Notes under the pieces: model-generated
What the model was told of the DNA's origin: nothing
Seen by the model: the letters and a program-made list of their open reading frames with translations, nothing else
Database searches by the model: none
Shown here: positions 35,653-44,296 of the stretch, piece after piece
How positions within the stretch are numbered: position 1 is the stretch's first letter
Layout: the number at the start of each line of letters is the position of its first letter
Translations under genes and position numbers: made by a program
Assembly (NCBI GenBank): GCA_023246445.1
Contig: JAHFIJ010000003.1
Location: 1-55,840 of the forward strand
Source: Candidatus Woesearchaeota archaeon
Lineage (GTDB): Archaea > Nanobdellota > Nanobdellia > SCGC-AAA011-G17 > JACQNH01
Direction: 5' to 3'
Length of the DNA: 55,840 nucleotides

Positions 35653-37089
35653 CTAAATTTTAATTATCTTCCAAATCTCTACCTTATCATTTTTGTAGAA
35701 TCTTACTATGTTTGGGTTGTTTTTTAAAATAAACTGCAAGCCTTCATCATCTGTATTCCATAACTGCTTTTTTAGCTCTGAGTCTATAAAGATATAATTT
35801 ATTTTGTATTTGTCTGCTATTCCATTAAATTTATTAATGTCTCTTGTCTGGAAAATTTCATTAATATCATTTAACCTTTCTTTTGCTTGCGGCGCTAAAA
35901 AAGTATTTGAGTCTGCTATATTTTTCCTTTCTGCGAAATAATTAATCCAGTGGCCTCTTGATGGATCTGATAAGATAACGGAATCTTCAGGAGAGTTTTC
36001 ATTTAGATATTTTAATGATAAAATCAATTCTTTATCAGGCAACTGAGTTTCAATACTAAAAACAAATGTTAAGCTGGATAAAACAATGCCAAACATTAAA
36101 GCCGTGATAGTTATAATTTTTAGATTACCTGAGATCCATTTTTTATTATGCAGATTAAATATCCCAAAGGCAGCCAGGACCGAGGCTATTGGCGCTAATA
36201 AGAATAAAGCAAAAGATGAAAAAAATGATAAAATAAATAAAAATATGACCGCAAAGTATAACTGCTTCGAATATGAAAATTTTTTCCATAAATGAATTAA
36301 GCTATAGACTGAAGCAATTAATAAAAATATAGATAACCCCGGGTTAAAACCAAAATCAGAGATTATTAAAGATAGAGAATTAACTTTTTGAAATGGATTA
36401 AAGTAAGAGGAGAACTTTGATAAGTAAATTAGATATATAAAATAAATTATTAAAGTCAAAAATGAGGGGAATAATAGATAGATTTGTTTTTTGTTTTTAG
36501 AAATTATTAATATTATAAAAAGGATTATAACTATTAAAGCGGCTAAAGGGTTTACAAGAGGAAATAAAAATAGGATAAATGATAATGCTTTATATTTTGA
36601 TTTAAGATATAAATAAAATGCGAGAATTGAGAATAATAAAGGCGTTAAATTCTGGGATATTGTAGAGATTAAATAAATAAAAACAGGCGATAAAATAAAT
36701 AAAAGGACCGATAAAAATGAGATTTTATTTTCAATTTTTAGCTCTTTTAAGATAATGATAAATAAAATTAAAATTAGTATTGAGATTAAAATCGAGAATA
36801 TCTTTGCGATAACCAAAACATTAATGTTAATTAAAACAGATATAATGGCTAAGAATATTTCTGATAAGGAAAACGCAGGATTGAACCTTGATGAAAAACT
36901 TAACCCATCTTTTATTATTATGGAAGGATCTTTTAAAAATTCTTTAGCTATCTTTAATGTTAAGTAAGAATCTTCTCCTAAGGGATAATCAAATGATCTT
37001 GAAAATGAGAATAGTATTACTAGTAAAAGAATTAAGAATATTAATTTATTCTTTTTAACATTCGGCGCTATAGAGCTCTGCTTCTTCAT
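35653..37089 (-). CDS. GT-C-like multispanning glycosyltransferase, copy A
   Basis: 478 residues with about eleven hydrophobic helices. The first outer loop contains FDYPLGEDSYLTLKIAKEFL (acidic pair). The C-terminal outer domain (about 120 residues) has SVILSDPSRGHWINYFAERK and KYKINYIFIDSELKK, matched in the next gene by a similar block. So the two are paralogues of an oligosaccharyl-/polyprenyl-sugar transferase family. Substrate unknown. Starts 35 bases inside the end of the upstream gene. Confidence 0.75.
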   Translation of the reverse strand: MKKQSSIAPNVKKNKLIFLILLLVILFSFSRSFDYPLGEDSYLTLKIAKEFLKDPSIIIKDGLSFSSRFNPAFSLSEIFLAIISVLININVLVIAKIFSILISILILILFIIILKELKIENKISFLSVLLFILSPVFIYLISTISQNLTPLLFSILAFYLYLKSKYKALSFILFLFPLVNPLAALIVIILFIILIISKNKKQIYLLFPSFLTLIIYFIYLIYLSKFSSYFNPFQKVNSLSLIISDFGFNPGLSIFLLIASVYSLIHLWKKFSYSKQLYFAVIFLFILSFFSSFALFLLAPIASVLAAFGIFNLHNKKWISGNLKIITITALMFGIVLSSLTFVFSIETQLPDKELILSLKYLNENSPEDSVILSDPSRGHWINYFAERKNIADSNTFLAPQAKERLNDINEIFQTRDINKFNGIADKYKINYIFIDSELKKQLWNTDDEGLQFILKNNPNIVRFYKNDKVEIWKIIKI

Positions 37090-38512
37090 TTTTGAATACC
37101 TCTTTCAGACATTTATCCCGGAATGATAATTTTTGGATATTATAGAATTTTCTTCCGTGTTTTGTTAATAACATATAATCGATGCCATATTTATCTATTA
37201 TTTGTTTTGCAACTGATGATATTTCTGTTATATATAATGTGTTTAAGTCATCAAATCTTTCTGTTGTTTCCGGAGCATTCAAGTAATAAGTATCCATTAT
37301 ATTTCTCCGGCCAATAAAATTAATTAAGTGCCCTTCTACTGGTGAAGCAGCTATTTTTGATAAAGGAGAGGTTTTAGATTTAATAAACTCAAAGGCTTCA
37401 AATTCTTTTTTTGATATTGTATCCAATGCTGAGGCTTGCGTGAAAGATGGGAGTATGGACGTTAAGATTATTAGTATTAAGATTATAAAAATAAAAATAG
37501 GTTTTAATTTATAAAGTTTGGTTTTGGAAATATATGAAAAAAATGCTATTATGCCTAAAGATGATAATAACGATAGAGACAGACCTAAGATTAAAAGCCC
37601 CAGATTAAAATCAATAAGCTTGAAGGCTAATAATGCAAACAAGGTTAATATCAAAGAAGAGATTAAGAATATGGATGCTTTTTTTGCCTTGAATAAACCA
37701 TTTGAAATACCAATTAAGCCAAATACCAGATTAATTAGACCAATACCGGAGACAATTTCAATGAGATTAACAGATTTGAAGAAGTTATGCTGAATTTGTG
37801 ATGGAATGTTCTGGAAGATTGTGTTAAAGCCTAATATGGAAAGATCTTTTTTAAATATCAAAAGTGCGGCTAGTAAAGATAAGATAATAAAAAATATTAT
37901 TGCTTCTTTTCTATTTTCATTTATTTTTATGTTAACAATTTTTAATAAGAGAGGATATAACATAAATGAGATAGTTAAAATTAAAAATAAAGGATGTGTA
38001 AATAAAAGCAATACAGTTGTTAGTATCAAAAGATTAAATACCGGCTTTTCTTTTAGAGTTATGACGAAGTATAATATTAGAAACATTAAAGGGATTGCTA
38101 AAGTGTAGATTGAAACTGAATTTAAAGTTTGTTTAATGGCTATGGGTGTAAAAGAATATAAAACTGCAGCTAACAGGGAAGCCCATTCATTATTTGAGAT
38201 TCTTAATGAGACTAAAAAGGCAATGATAACAGATAATGAAAATAATAAAGCGGGGATTATTTTGTAGTTGTTTGGAATGAAGGACGTTAATGCCAGGATA
38301 TAATGGAATAATGGCGGATAGGAAATAGTTCTGCCTGAATAGCTTAACTCATCATAACCTGGTGGGATAATATTTTCTTTTATTTTTTCTGTTTGGTAGA
38401 TATGAAAATAAGATTGACCTAACGTAAAATTATCATAGGAAAAAGAGAAATATAATCTAAATAAAAATGTTACTATAACAATCAAGATTAGTAATAAAAA
38501 CACCTTACGCAT
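37055..38512 (-). CDS. GT-C-like multispanning glycosyltransferase, copy B
   Basis: 485 residues, about twelve helices. SYSGRTISYPPLFHYILALT is the YPP loop motif of GT-C transferases; NFTLGQSYFHIYQTEKIKEN is the first loop. The outer C-terminal domain holds SPVEGHLINFIGRRNIMDTY and KYGIDYMLLTKHGRK, parallel to copy A. It overlaps scpB by 8 bases and copy A by 35. Confidence 0.75.
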   Translation of the reverse strand: MRKVFLLLILIVIVTFLFRLYFSFSYDNFTLGQSYFHIYQTEKIKENIIPPGYDELSYSGRTISYPPLFHYILALTSFIPNNYKIIPALLFSLSVIIAFLVSLRISNNEWASLLAAVLYSFTPIAIKQTLNSVSIYTLAIPLMFLILYFVITLKEKPVFNLLILTTVLLLFTHPLFLILTISFMLYPLLLKIVNIKINENRKEAIIFFIILSLLAALLIFKKDLSILGFNTIFQNIPSQIQHNFFKSVNLIEIVSGIGLINLVFGLIGISNGLFKAKKASIFLISSLILTLFALLAFKLIDFNLGLLILGLSLSLLSSLGIIAFFSYISKTKLYKLKPIFIFIILILIILTSILPSFTQASALDTISKKEFEAFEFIKSKTSPLSKIAASPVEGHLINFIGRRNIMDTYYLNAPETTERFDDLNTLYITEISSVAKQIIDKYGIDYMLLTKHGRKFYNIQKLSFRDKCLKEVFKNEEAELYSAEC

Positions 38513-39113
38513 TTTGTTTCGACTCTTCCTTTGTATTTTCTAAGGCTTCTTTAACTTCTGTTTTAGGCTCTTCAGCTAAAATCTGTTTTGCTTCCTTTTC
38601 CAAGGATTCTAAGACTTTAGTTTCTATTTTCTGGAATTCCTGTTTTAATTTTGTGTCAGGAATGTCAAAGTAATCGTAGAATTTCTGCGTTAATTTCAAT
38701 AATCTTGTTCTTCCAAATTTCTCGGATATTATAAAATCCAACTCCTTTAATCTTTGAATATGATCATAGGCTTTGTTGCCTCTTACTTTGATTACTTCTG
38801 ATTGAGTCATTGGCTGTTTATAGGCTATAACTGCCAGAGTTTCTTGAGATGGACGATCTAGTTCTGCATCTGAAATTAAGCTTGAAGTTAAATAATTATA
38901 AGACCGTTTTAAACCTAGTTTCCATTTATCACTTTCATTGAAGATTTCTAATGCTGTCTGTTTTTGATCGTATTCTTTTTTTAATTCTGTTAAAGCAATT
39001 TTAATATCTTCCAATGAATTGTGGCAGTAAGGTGAAAATTCTTCTGGCAGCATAAACCTGCCTGTAATAAATAAGACTGCTTCTACCTTTAGTTTTAAAT
39101 CTTGATTTTCCAT
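38505..39113 (-). CDS. scpB: Segregation and condensation protein B
   Basis: KLKVEAVLFITGRFMLPEEF, SQETLAVIAYKQPMTQSEVI and VRGNKAYDHIQRLKELDFII are the two winged-helix cores of ScpB. 202 residues; the last 40 are charged and low in complexity. It works with ScpA and SMC in chromosome condensation; no scpA is adjacent in this window. Confidence 0.92.
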   Translation of the reverse strand: MENQDLKLKVEAVLFITGRFMLPEEFSPYCHNSLEDIKIALTELKKEYDQKQTALEIFNESDKWKLGLKRSYNYLTSSLISDAELDRPSQETLAVIAYKQPMTQSEVIKVRGNKAYDHIQRLKELDFIISEKFGRTRLLKLTQKFYDYFDIPDTKLKQEFQKIETKVLESLEKEAKQILAEEPKTEVKEALENTKEESKQNA

Positions 39114-39200
39114 TAGACTAATAAGAAATAAGGATTTTTTAAAGGTTGTTATTGCCTTTTGATAATTTTGACTTCAACATATAACATATTGTATACAAAT

Positions 39201-39440
39201 TTAATGAATTTCTACAAGCTCATTATCCATGATTTTTACAGCATACATTTTTGGGTTTATTTCTCCATTGGATTGAACTTTTATTAGCCCATTTAGAGTA
39301 TCTATTGTTCCAATATTCTTTATGTTTTCTGCAATTTCTTCTCCCGGTAATTTTTTTCCTTCTGTAGCTCTTCCAATCAGTTTTATTATATCATAGCCAA
39401 ATGAAGCTGCAAATAAGGGATCGCTATTGAAAACTTCTTG
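39201..39440 (-). pseudogene. Branched-chain amino acid-type substrate-binding protein, 3' relic
   Basis: An open frame without a start encodes about 79 residues: SDPLFAASFGYDIIKLIGRA, KKLPGEEIAENIKNI, GLIKVQSNGEINPKMYAVKI. This is the C-terminal part of Peripla_BP_6/LivJ-like proteins, which have about 380 residues. An in-frame stop (39441-39443) ends it upstream. The rest is gone, so it is a relic. Nothing else is seen in 39444-39610. Confidence 0.7.
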
Positions 39441-39664
39441 TTAATTGCAATAAATTTGAAGTCCTAAATAACAAAACAGGGATTTGGTTTAGCATTGTAT
39501 TTCATGAACTATATATCTGTCTCCTTGCTCACCAGTTACGTCTCGACCGACCATTCTTTTATCATTGAGAGAATAAATAAATCTGTTTCATTAGAAAAGT
39601 TTATAATAAGGTGGTGTTAAATAGTATATATTCGAGGGGCGAGAAAACTCGAAGGGGAATCAAA

Positions 39665-40078
39665 ATGCCAAATTGTGCTCAATGTGGAAAACAGGTCGGC
39701 GTATTTTCAGCAAAATCTGATTTTTCTGGAAACTCTTTTTGTAGTGATGAATGTAAAAGTAAATTTACTGAAAAAAAGAACAAGGAAAAAGAAACAGAAA
39801 AGGAAATGATGTCGAAAGGAATGATAAAGGAAATAAAATGCAAATGCAACCAATGTGGGGATGTATGGCACTATCTTGAGGAAGATGAGAAGAAATTAAA
39901 AAGTCAATCCATGAGCAATGCTATGATTGGTTGTGGAATGTGCTGTAATCCTTTCGGAGCATTATTTTCTAATAAGTCCATTGATTTACAAAGAGAAATG
40001 GACAAGATGAAGAAATGTCCAAAGTGCAATTCAACAGATGTTACAAGAACTCCAACTTACCATGCAAAGAGAACCTAA
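39665..40078 (+). CDS. Zinc-ribbon protein
   Basis: Three Cys clusters: NCAQCGKQVGVF with FCSDECKSKF; KCKCNQCGDVWHYL; and KKCPKCNSTDVTRTPTY. The last pair resembles a rubredoxin-type knuckle. A charged helix separates the first and second clusters. I choose ATG 39665 (137 residues) because it starts right before the first ribbon; the open frame extends 54 bases upstream. It overlaps the yidD gene. Function unknown. Confidence 0.65.
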   Translation: MPNCAQCGKQVGVFSAKSDFSGNSFCSDECKSKFTEKKNKEKETEKEMMSKGMIKEIKCKCNQCGDVWHYLEEDEKKLKSQSMSNAMIGCGMCCNPFGALFSNKSIDLQREMDKMKKCPKCNSTDVTRTPTYHAKRT

Positions 40079-40304
40079 TTTTCTGGAGAAAGTATCAATT
40101 TATATCATTATCCATATCCATCAGAAGAAACTATCTCCTAAATTCAATAGAATGGGTGCTAAATGTAGGTTTTATCCATCTTGTTCAAACTATGGATTAA
40201 AGGCAATTGAAAAATACGGTTTCTTCAAAGGATGGATAAAAACTATTAGGAGGATATGGAGATGCAATCCATGGAATGATAATTCTCATGTAGATTATCC
40301 ATAA
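40062..40304 (+). CDS. yidD: YidD-type membrane protein insertion factor
   Basis: AKCRFYPSCSNYGLKAIEKY, GFFKGWIKTIRRIWRCNPWN match the family core (C-R-F-x-P-x-C-S-x-Y, R-x-L/W-R-C-N/H-P). 80 residues from ATG 40062; ATG 40038 is a possible earlier start. YidD is a bacterial helper of YidC. Its presence in an archaeon suggests transfer. It overlaps the zinc-ribbon gene by 17 bases and is 6 bases before the DUF4238 gene. Confidence 0.85.
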   Translation: MQREPNFLEKVSIYIIIHIHQKKLSPKFNRMGAKCRFYPSCSNYGLKAIEKYGFFKGWIKTIRRIWRCNPWNDNSHVDYP

Positions 40305-40310
40305 TGTTAA

Positions 40311-41369
40311 ATGCCAGAACAAAAAAATCAACATTATGTTCCAGAATTTTATCTTAAAAATTTTTCAGGGGATAATAAGAATTTGAATATATACGTGTTT
40401 AAAGACAAAAAGTTTATTTCAGGACCGATAAAACATCAATGTAGTAAATCATATTTTTATTCAAAGAATACAATTCTTGAAACTTTGCTATCTCAATTAG
40501 AATCCAGAGAAGCGTCAGCAATTAATAAATTAATAAAAGAAAAGAATTGGACTAATCTCAATTATGAAGATGATTACATAAGGGTTCTTGAATTTATCTC
40601 AATGATGCATGGTAGAACATTAACTAAGAAAAAAGAAATGGAAAAGATGGTAGAAGATTTCACAGAAAAAATCTTTAAGCCGATGTTTAGAGCAGACCCG
40701 TTAAGTAAAGACCTATCTGATGGGGATATAGCATCTATTAAAATGAAATGGCCTTACTTACATCTATTAGGGATTCAAGTGTGTCTTAAAGGTTGGATAT
40801 TGCTCTCAGATTTAATACCTGTTCTACTGATTAATAATACAGAAATTGAGTTTTGGATTTCAGACAATCCAATAGTATTCTATAATCGCGCTTTCCATCA
40901 TCTAAAAGGAGTGAGTATGTCAGGATATACTTGCTATGGGCTTCAAATATTTTGTCCAATCTCTCCCACACTTTGTTTATTGTTCTTCCATCTTCCTTAT
41001 TATGAAATAAGAATAGATAACTCACATAAGGTTGAATTATCAATTGAGGATGTGAAAGAGATTAATAAACTTCAATTTTTCGCAGGATTTAATTCCATAT
41101 TCTATAAGAATGACAATCAAAAATCACATGTTGAAAAAGCACATAATGAATTGGGAGGGATACCTGAAAAACCATATGTCAGTAGTAAGTTTGAAAAATT
41201 TACATCTGATTCTGGAGAAATTAAAGACATGTTCCATACTTCTGATGATAAAATTCCTTACCAGATCAATCTAAAGTTTATTAATCCAATAGAAATTGGT
41301 GCAGGCACAATCGGATTTATAAGAAATCGTGAACTCTACGAACTTTTTGAAAAGATACCTTTAAAATAA
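40311..41369 (+). CDS. DUF4238 protein
   Basis: NQHYVPEFYLKNFSGDNKNL at the N-terminus is the hallmark of DUF4238. Later family-like segments are FISMMHGRTLTKKKEMEK, WISDNPIVFYNR (the D-N-P motif) and CPISPTLCLLFF. 352 residues. DUF4238 proteins are scattered, often near defence or mobile genes; biochemical activity is not known to me. Starts 6 bases after yidD. Confidence 0.85.
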   Translation: MPEQKNQHYVPEFYLKNFSGDNKNLNIYVFKDKKFISGPIKHQCSKSYFYSKNTILETLLSQLESREASAINKLIKEKNWTNLNYEDDYIRVLEFISMMHGRTLTKKKEMEKMVEDFTEKIFKPMFRADPLSKDLSDGDIASIKMKWPYLHLLGIQVCLKGWILLSDLIPVLLINNTEIEFWISDNPIVFYNRAFHHLKGVSMSGYTCYGLQIFCPISPTLCLLFFHLPYYEIRIDNSHKVELSIEDVKEINKLQFFAGFNSIFYKNDNQKSHVEKAHNELGGIPEKPYVSSKFEKFTSDSGEIKDMFHTSDDKIPYQINLKFINPIEIGAGTIGFIRNRELYELFEKIPLK

Positions 41370-41467
41370 AATGTTTTCTCGCCTTGATTCTTGTCATCTA
41401 TTGCTCACTATGTTCGCCCGATAGAACGCCACTAAAAATTACTCTGTGATTTATTGGGATAAAGTTC

Positions 41468-41758
41468 TTGCAAAATTACCTAAATTTAGAAGAGAAAAAA
41501 AGAATTAAAAATAAAATCAAAGCGTATCATATTTTTTCTGAAAGAAGTGATTATTATGAAGCTTTTAAAAGGATGAAATTTACTGAAATTAGGGTGTTAA
41601 CTGCAATAACCCCTGTTGCGCTTGACATATTTGGAGATGATAAGGTTTTAATTTTAAATTATAAAGAACCTGCATCCTGTATTTTAATTTATGATGTTCA
41701 TACTGCAACATCTTTTAAACAATTTTTTGAACAATTATGGAAGATTGCTTTAAAATAG
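41468..41758 (+). pseudogene. TrmB-family regulator, C-terminal fragment
   Basis: EEKKRIKNKIKAYHIFSERS, KFTEIRVLTAITPVALDIFG and the terminal FFEQLWKIALK belong to the C-terminal part of TrmB-like regulators. There is no ATG (TTG 41468 at best) and no winged helix. It ends 62 bases before an MNT gene. Compare 17060-17527 and 45617-45700. Confidence 0.6.
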
Positions 41759-41762
41759 AAAT

Positions 41763-41809
41763 CTTTAAATATTATCATAATGGTGATATTTATTATCATA
41801 ATGGTGATA
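41763..41809 (+). promoter_or_regulatory. Operator: two identical 18-bp repeats
   Basis: ATTATCATAATGGTGATA occurs at 41771-41788 and 41792-41809, 21 bp apart. Each contains the inverted half-sites TATCA/TGATA. CTTTAAATATT (41763-41773) is the TATA box. ATG is at 41820. The MNT protein behind has an N-terminal extension that could bind it. Confidence 0.7.
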
Positions 41810-41819
41810 ATTTAATAAA

Positions 41820-42326
41820 ATGGGACTATTAAGAGTGCTAAAGGAAAACTTGAATGTAAGAAGAATATTTGGGAAGAGAGAACTAGTTATAATCCAAAAG
41901 CAGTTATTTGGAGTAAATTTAAAAGATTCGGAGCGCACAAGGCTTTCTAGGGACATAAGAAAGAAGTTTGAGGTTATAGAAGCACTTTTACTATTTAAGG
42001 AAGAGTTTAAGTTGAAAAAAGGTGCTGAAATTAATAGAATGATAAAAGAAGCCAAAGAGGTTATTTTTGAAAGTAGATTTTTTCCCCGTATTAAAAAAAT
42101 TTTGTTATTTGGTTCAGCTGTAGAGAATAAACTAGCATTAACTTCAGATATCGATATAGCAGTTGAATTTGACAGAATTTCTAGCGAAGAAGCTACAAAA
42201 TTTAGAAAGGAAGTTTTAGGGAAATTAAATGAAAAATTAGACATACAGGTTTATAATTCACTTCCTGACAAAATAAAAGAGGAAATCCGGGAAAAAAATG
42301 GAATATTATATGAAAGGAAGAATTAA
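41820..42326 (+). CDS. MntA-type antitoxin with N-terminal extension
   Basis: The MNT core is KILLFGSAVENKLALTSDID near residues 95-115. Residues 1-80 (IFGKRELVIIQKQLFGVNLK, LSRDIRKKFEVIEALLLFKE) are an added helical region that could be a DNA-binding domain; MNT proteins normally have about 100-140 residues. Overlaps the HepT gene by 29 bases. Preceded by two 18-bp repeats, so autorepression is likely. Confidence 0.8.
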   Translation: MGLLRVLKENLNVRRIFGKRELVIIQKQLFGVNLKDSERTRLSRDIRKKFEVIEALLLFKEEFKLKKGAEINRMIKEAKEVIFESRFFPRIKKILLFGSAVENKLALTSDIDIAVEFDRISSEEATKFRKEVLGKLNEKLDIQVYNSLPDKIKEEIREKNGILYERKN

Positions 42327-42723
42327 AGACAAGATTGAAGAGATTGAAAATTACTTAAACGAACTTTCAAAGATAAAACCTGAAAATTTTGAATTATATA
42401 AAAAAGATTTTAAGACTAAAACTGCATGTGAAAGATATATTGAGAAAATTATTGAGGCTGTAGTTGATTTAGCTTTTCTGGTTATTAAAGATAAAGGCTT
42501 GGAACTGCCCGAAGATGATAACAAGGCATTTGAAACATTGGCTAAGGCAGATATAATTGATGAAATTTCAGTCAAAAAATTAATAGAAGCGAAGGGGATG
42601 AGGAATATAGTGGCACATCAGTATGGTCAAGTTGATGATAAAATAATATTTAATGCAGTTACAAAGGAAATTGAAGCCGATGTTAATGAGTTTATTATAC
42701 AGATAAAGAAGATTAATCCATGA
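42298..42723 (+). CDS. hepT: HepT-type HEPN RNase toxin (DUF86)
   Basis: GMRNIVAHQYGQVDDK is the R-x4-H-x-Y motif with the AMPylation Tyr. 141 residues from 42298; ATG 42310 is an alternative start. About half of the positions around the motif match the HepT at 18616-19035. Coupled to the MNT gene by overlap. The module looks intact. Confidence 0.88.
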   Translation: MEYYMKGRIKDKIEEIENYLNELSKIKPENFELYKKDFKTKTACERYIEKIIEAVVDLAFLVIKDKGLELPEDDNKAFETLAKADIIDEISVKKLIEAKGMRNIVAHQYGQVDDKIIFNAVTKEIEADVNEFIIQIKKINP

Positions 42724-42735
42724 TTCAAAAGATTT

Positions 42736-42768
42736 ATATACATAATATTATGTATCAATATACATAAT
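42736..42768 (+). promoter_or_regulatory. Operator: 18-bp palindrome plus half-site
   Basis: ATACATAAT-ATTATGTAT (42738-42755) is a perfect palindrome. The 11-mer ATATACATAAT occurs at 42736-42746 and 42758-42768, 22 bp apart, the second running into the start codon. The TATA region ATTTATATA overlaps the first half-site. Same layout as 15853-15884 but a different sequence. Confidence 0.7.
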
Positions 42769-43342
42769 GGAAACAGAGAACAAGATAATTAAGTTATTTA
42801 TTGAAGAAAAAAATCCAAAGACAATTAGGGAAATCTCAAAGAAAATTAAATCAGATTACAGGATAACCCATATTGCAACCCAGAGATTAATAGGTAGGGG
42901 GATTCTTCTCTACAAGAGAGTTGGCAAAAGTAGTTTATGCGAGTTGAATAATTTATATTACGGTCTTGAAATCTACGAAGCCGAAAGTAAAAGAAAAGAG
43001 AATCTGCTGAAAAATAAAGATTTTAAGCAATTATATAATGAGATCATGAGCAAGGTAAAATCAAGTTTATTTGTTTTTATTATTTTTGGTTCATGGGCTA
43101 AAGGCAAACCAACAATATCTTCGGATATTGATATTATATTTATCTCAAATGAACAGGGATTTGAAGAACGAATTTCAAACATTCTTTCTTTATTACCAAT
43201 AAAAACTCATACTTTGGTATTTTCAGAAGAAGAATTTATAAGAATGAAAGATTCTAAAAAATCAAATGTAGTCAAAGAAGCTATTGAAAATAATGTTATA
43301 TTATATGGAGTGGAAACTTATTATAGGTTGAAAAATGCTTAG
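42767..43342 (+). CDS. Winged-helix/MNT fusion antitoxin, second copy
   Basis: Residues about 1-65 form a winged helix (NPKTIREISKKIKSDYRITH, wing LYKRVGKSSLCELNN). Residues about 100-190 form an MNT domain with FIIFGSWAKGKPTISSDIDI. Same architecture as 15889-16509, including a Cys in the wing and a C-terminal YGVE-Y-like tail. Overlaps the HEPN frame by 8 bases. Confidence 0.85.
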   Translation: METENKIIKLFIEEKNPKTIREISKKIKSDYRITHIATQRLIGRGILLYKRVGKSSLCELNNLYYGLEIYEAESKRKENLLKNKDFKQLYNEIMSKVKSSLFVFIIFGSWAKGKPTISSDIDIIFISNEQGFEERISNILSLLPIKTHTLVFSEEEFIRMKDSKKSNVVKEAIENNVILYGVETYYRLKNA

Positions 43343-43871
43343 TGATAAAAGGATAAAGGAAGCCGAATCAAATGTAAAGCGATATTTAGCTGAAGGTTTG
43401 TTAAAGAAACAAACAACCGAAACTGCTAAAGAGATGTATATTGAAAATAGTGATGTATCATTAGAAACAGCTCAGAAATTAGTATCTCTGGAAACTCAAA
43501 CTTACCAACCTTTTCTTTGAATAATTGTTTCTTCTTATTATGCCATGTATTACATTGCAAATGCAGTCTTACTTAAAATTGGTTATAAAGTGGGGGATAA
43601 AATAAGCCACAAAGTAACAGCAGATGCACTAATTGTCTTTGCAAGAGACAAACTTAAGAAAGAGCTTATTGAAAAATATGAAGATGTTAAGCAAGATGCG
43701 CTGGATCTTATGGCATCTAAAGCAGATTCTTTATTAGAATCTCTTGATTTTGAAAGAGAAAAACGTTCAAAATTTCAATACCAAATGGATGAAAGGGTTA
43801 AGAAATCAAAGTCTTTAACTTCATTAGAAAGAGCCAAACAATTTGTGTTTGAATTGAAAAAATTACTATAA
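43335..43871 (+). pseudogene. HEPN-domain partner with in-frame TGA
   Basis: Two frames, 43335-43520 and 43545-43871, are in the same register and are separated only by TGA 43518-43520. Reading through gives about 178 residues like the HEPN protein at 16506-17063: PFL-stop-IIVSSYYAMYYIAN aligns with MYDWVIIVSYYAMYTSA, putting the stop on the conserved Trp (TGG to TGA). The C-terminal FEREKRSKFQYQMDERVKK resembles the late basic motif. It is most likely a recent nonsense mutation. Confidence 0.75.
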
Positions 43872-44100
43872 ATTTCTTGCTTGCTTCCACATATAAAAGC
43901 TAGCTGCATTCTGCTGTAGCATATTAACAATTTTCCAGCCATTTTTTCATCCAGCGGATTTTTTTAGCTACAATTGGCCGTAGCAAAGGAGGCGATAGCC
44001 AGATTTTCAGAACATCGAGTGCTATAATATTTATAGAAAGAGGCTTGGGGCTGTCCAAAAAGTCATTATATTTTCTGAGTAAAAGTATATACTACAGAAC

Positions 44101-44295
44101 AATATTATCTATATACTTGTAGCCCTTAAACAACTGGGATATACACCTCCTAAACCCTAAGAGATTCCCGAAGAAGACAAAGAGAGAGCCGATGATGAAG
44201 AAGTGTACTGGAAAAATGAGAGAGTCCGAGTAAGGGGGGAAAAATTCGTGAATAGAAGGATAATGCGGTATAGACCTAAGAAAAGAGGGCATTAA
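44101..44295 (+). pseudogene. Decayed small gene before the nuclease-like gene
   Basis: One frame reads VALKQLGYTPPKP, then TAA (44158-44160), then EIPEEDKERADDEEVYWKNE, RVRVRGEKFVNRRIMRYRPK and TAA at 44293. The protein-like sequence on both sides of the stop suggests a Gln codon changed to TAA. It ends 1 base before the next ATG (TAAAATG), so it was coupled to it. 43872-44100 holds no gene. Confidence 0.4.
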
Positions 44296-44296
44296 A

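Noticed and set aside
41763-42768. CRISPR-like repeats
   Set aside because: Direct repeats occur as pairs at promoters only, without regular spacers or cas genes.
43518-43520. TGA as recoded Trp or selenocysteine
   Set aside because: Other genes of the window end normally at TGA, no SECIS-like element is visible, and the site is a Trp. A nonsense mutation is simpler.
44046-44066. GGGGCTGTCCAAAAAGTC resembling an insertion-sequence end
   Set aside because: No matching inverted end or transposase nearby.
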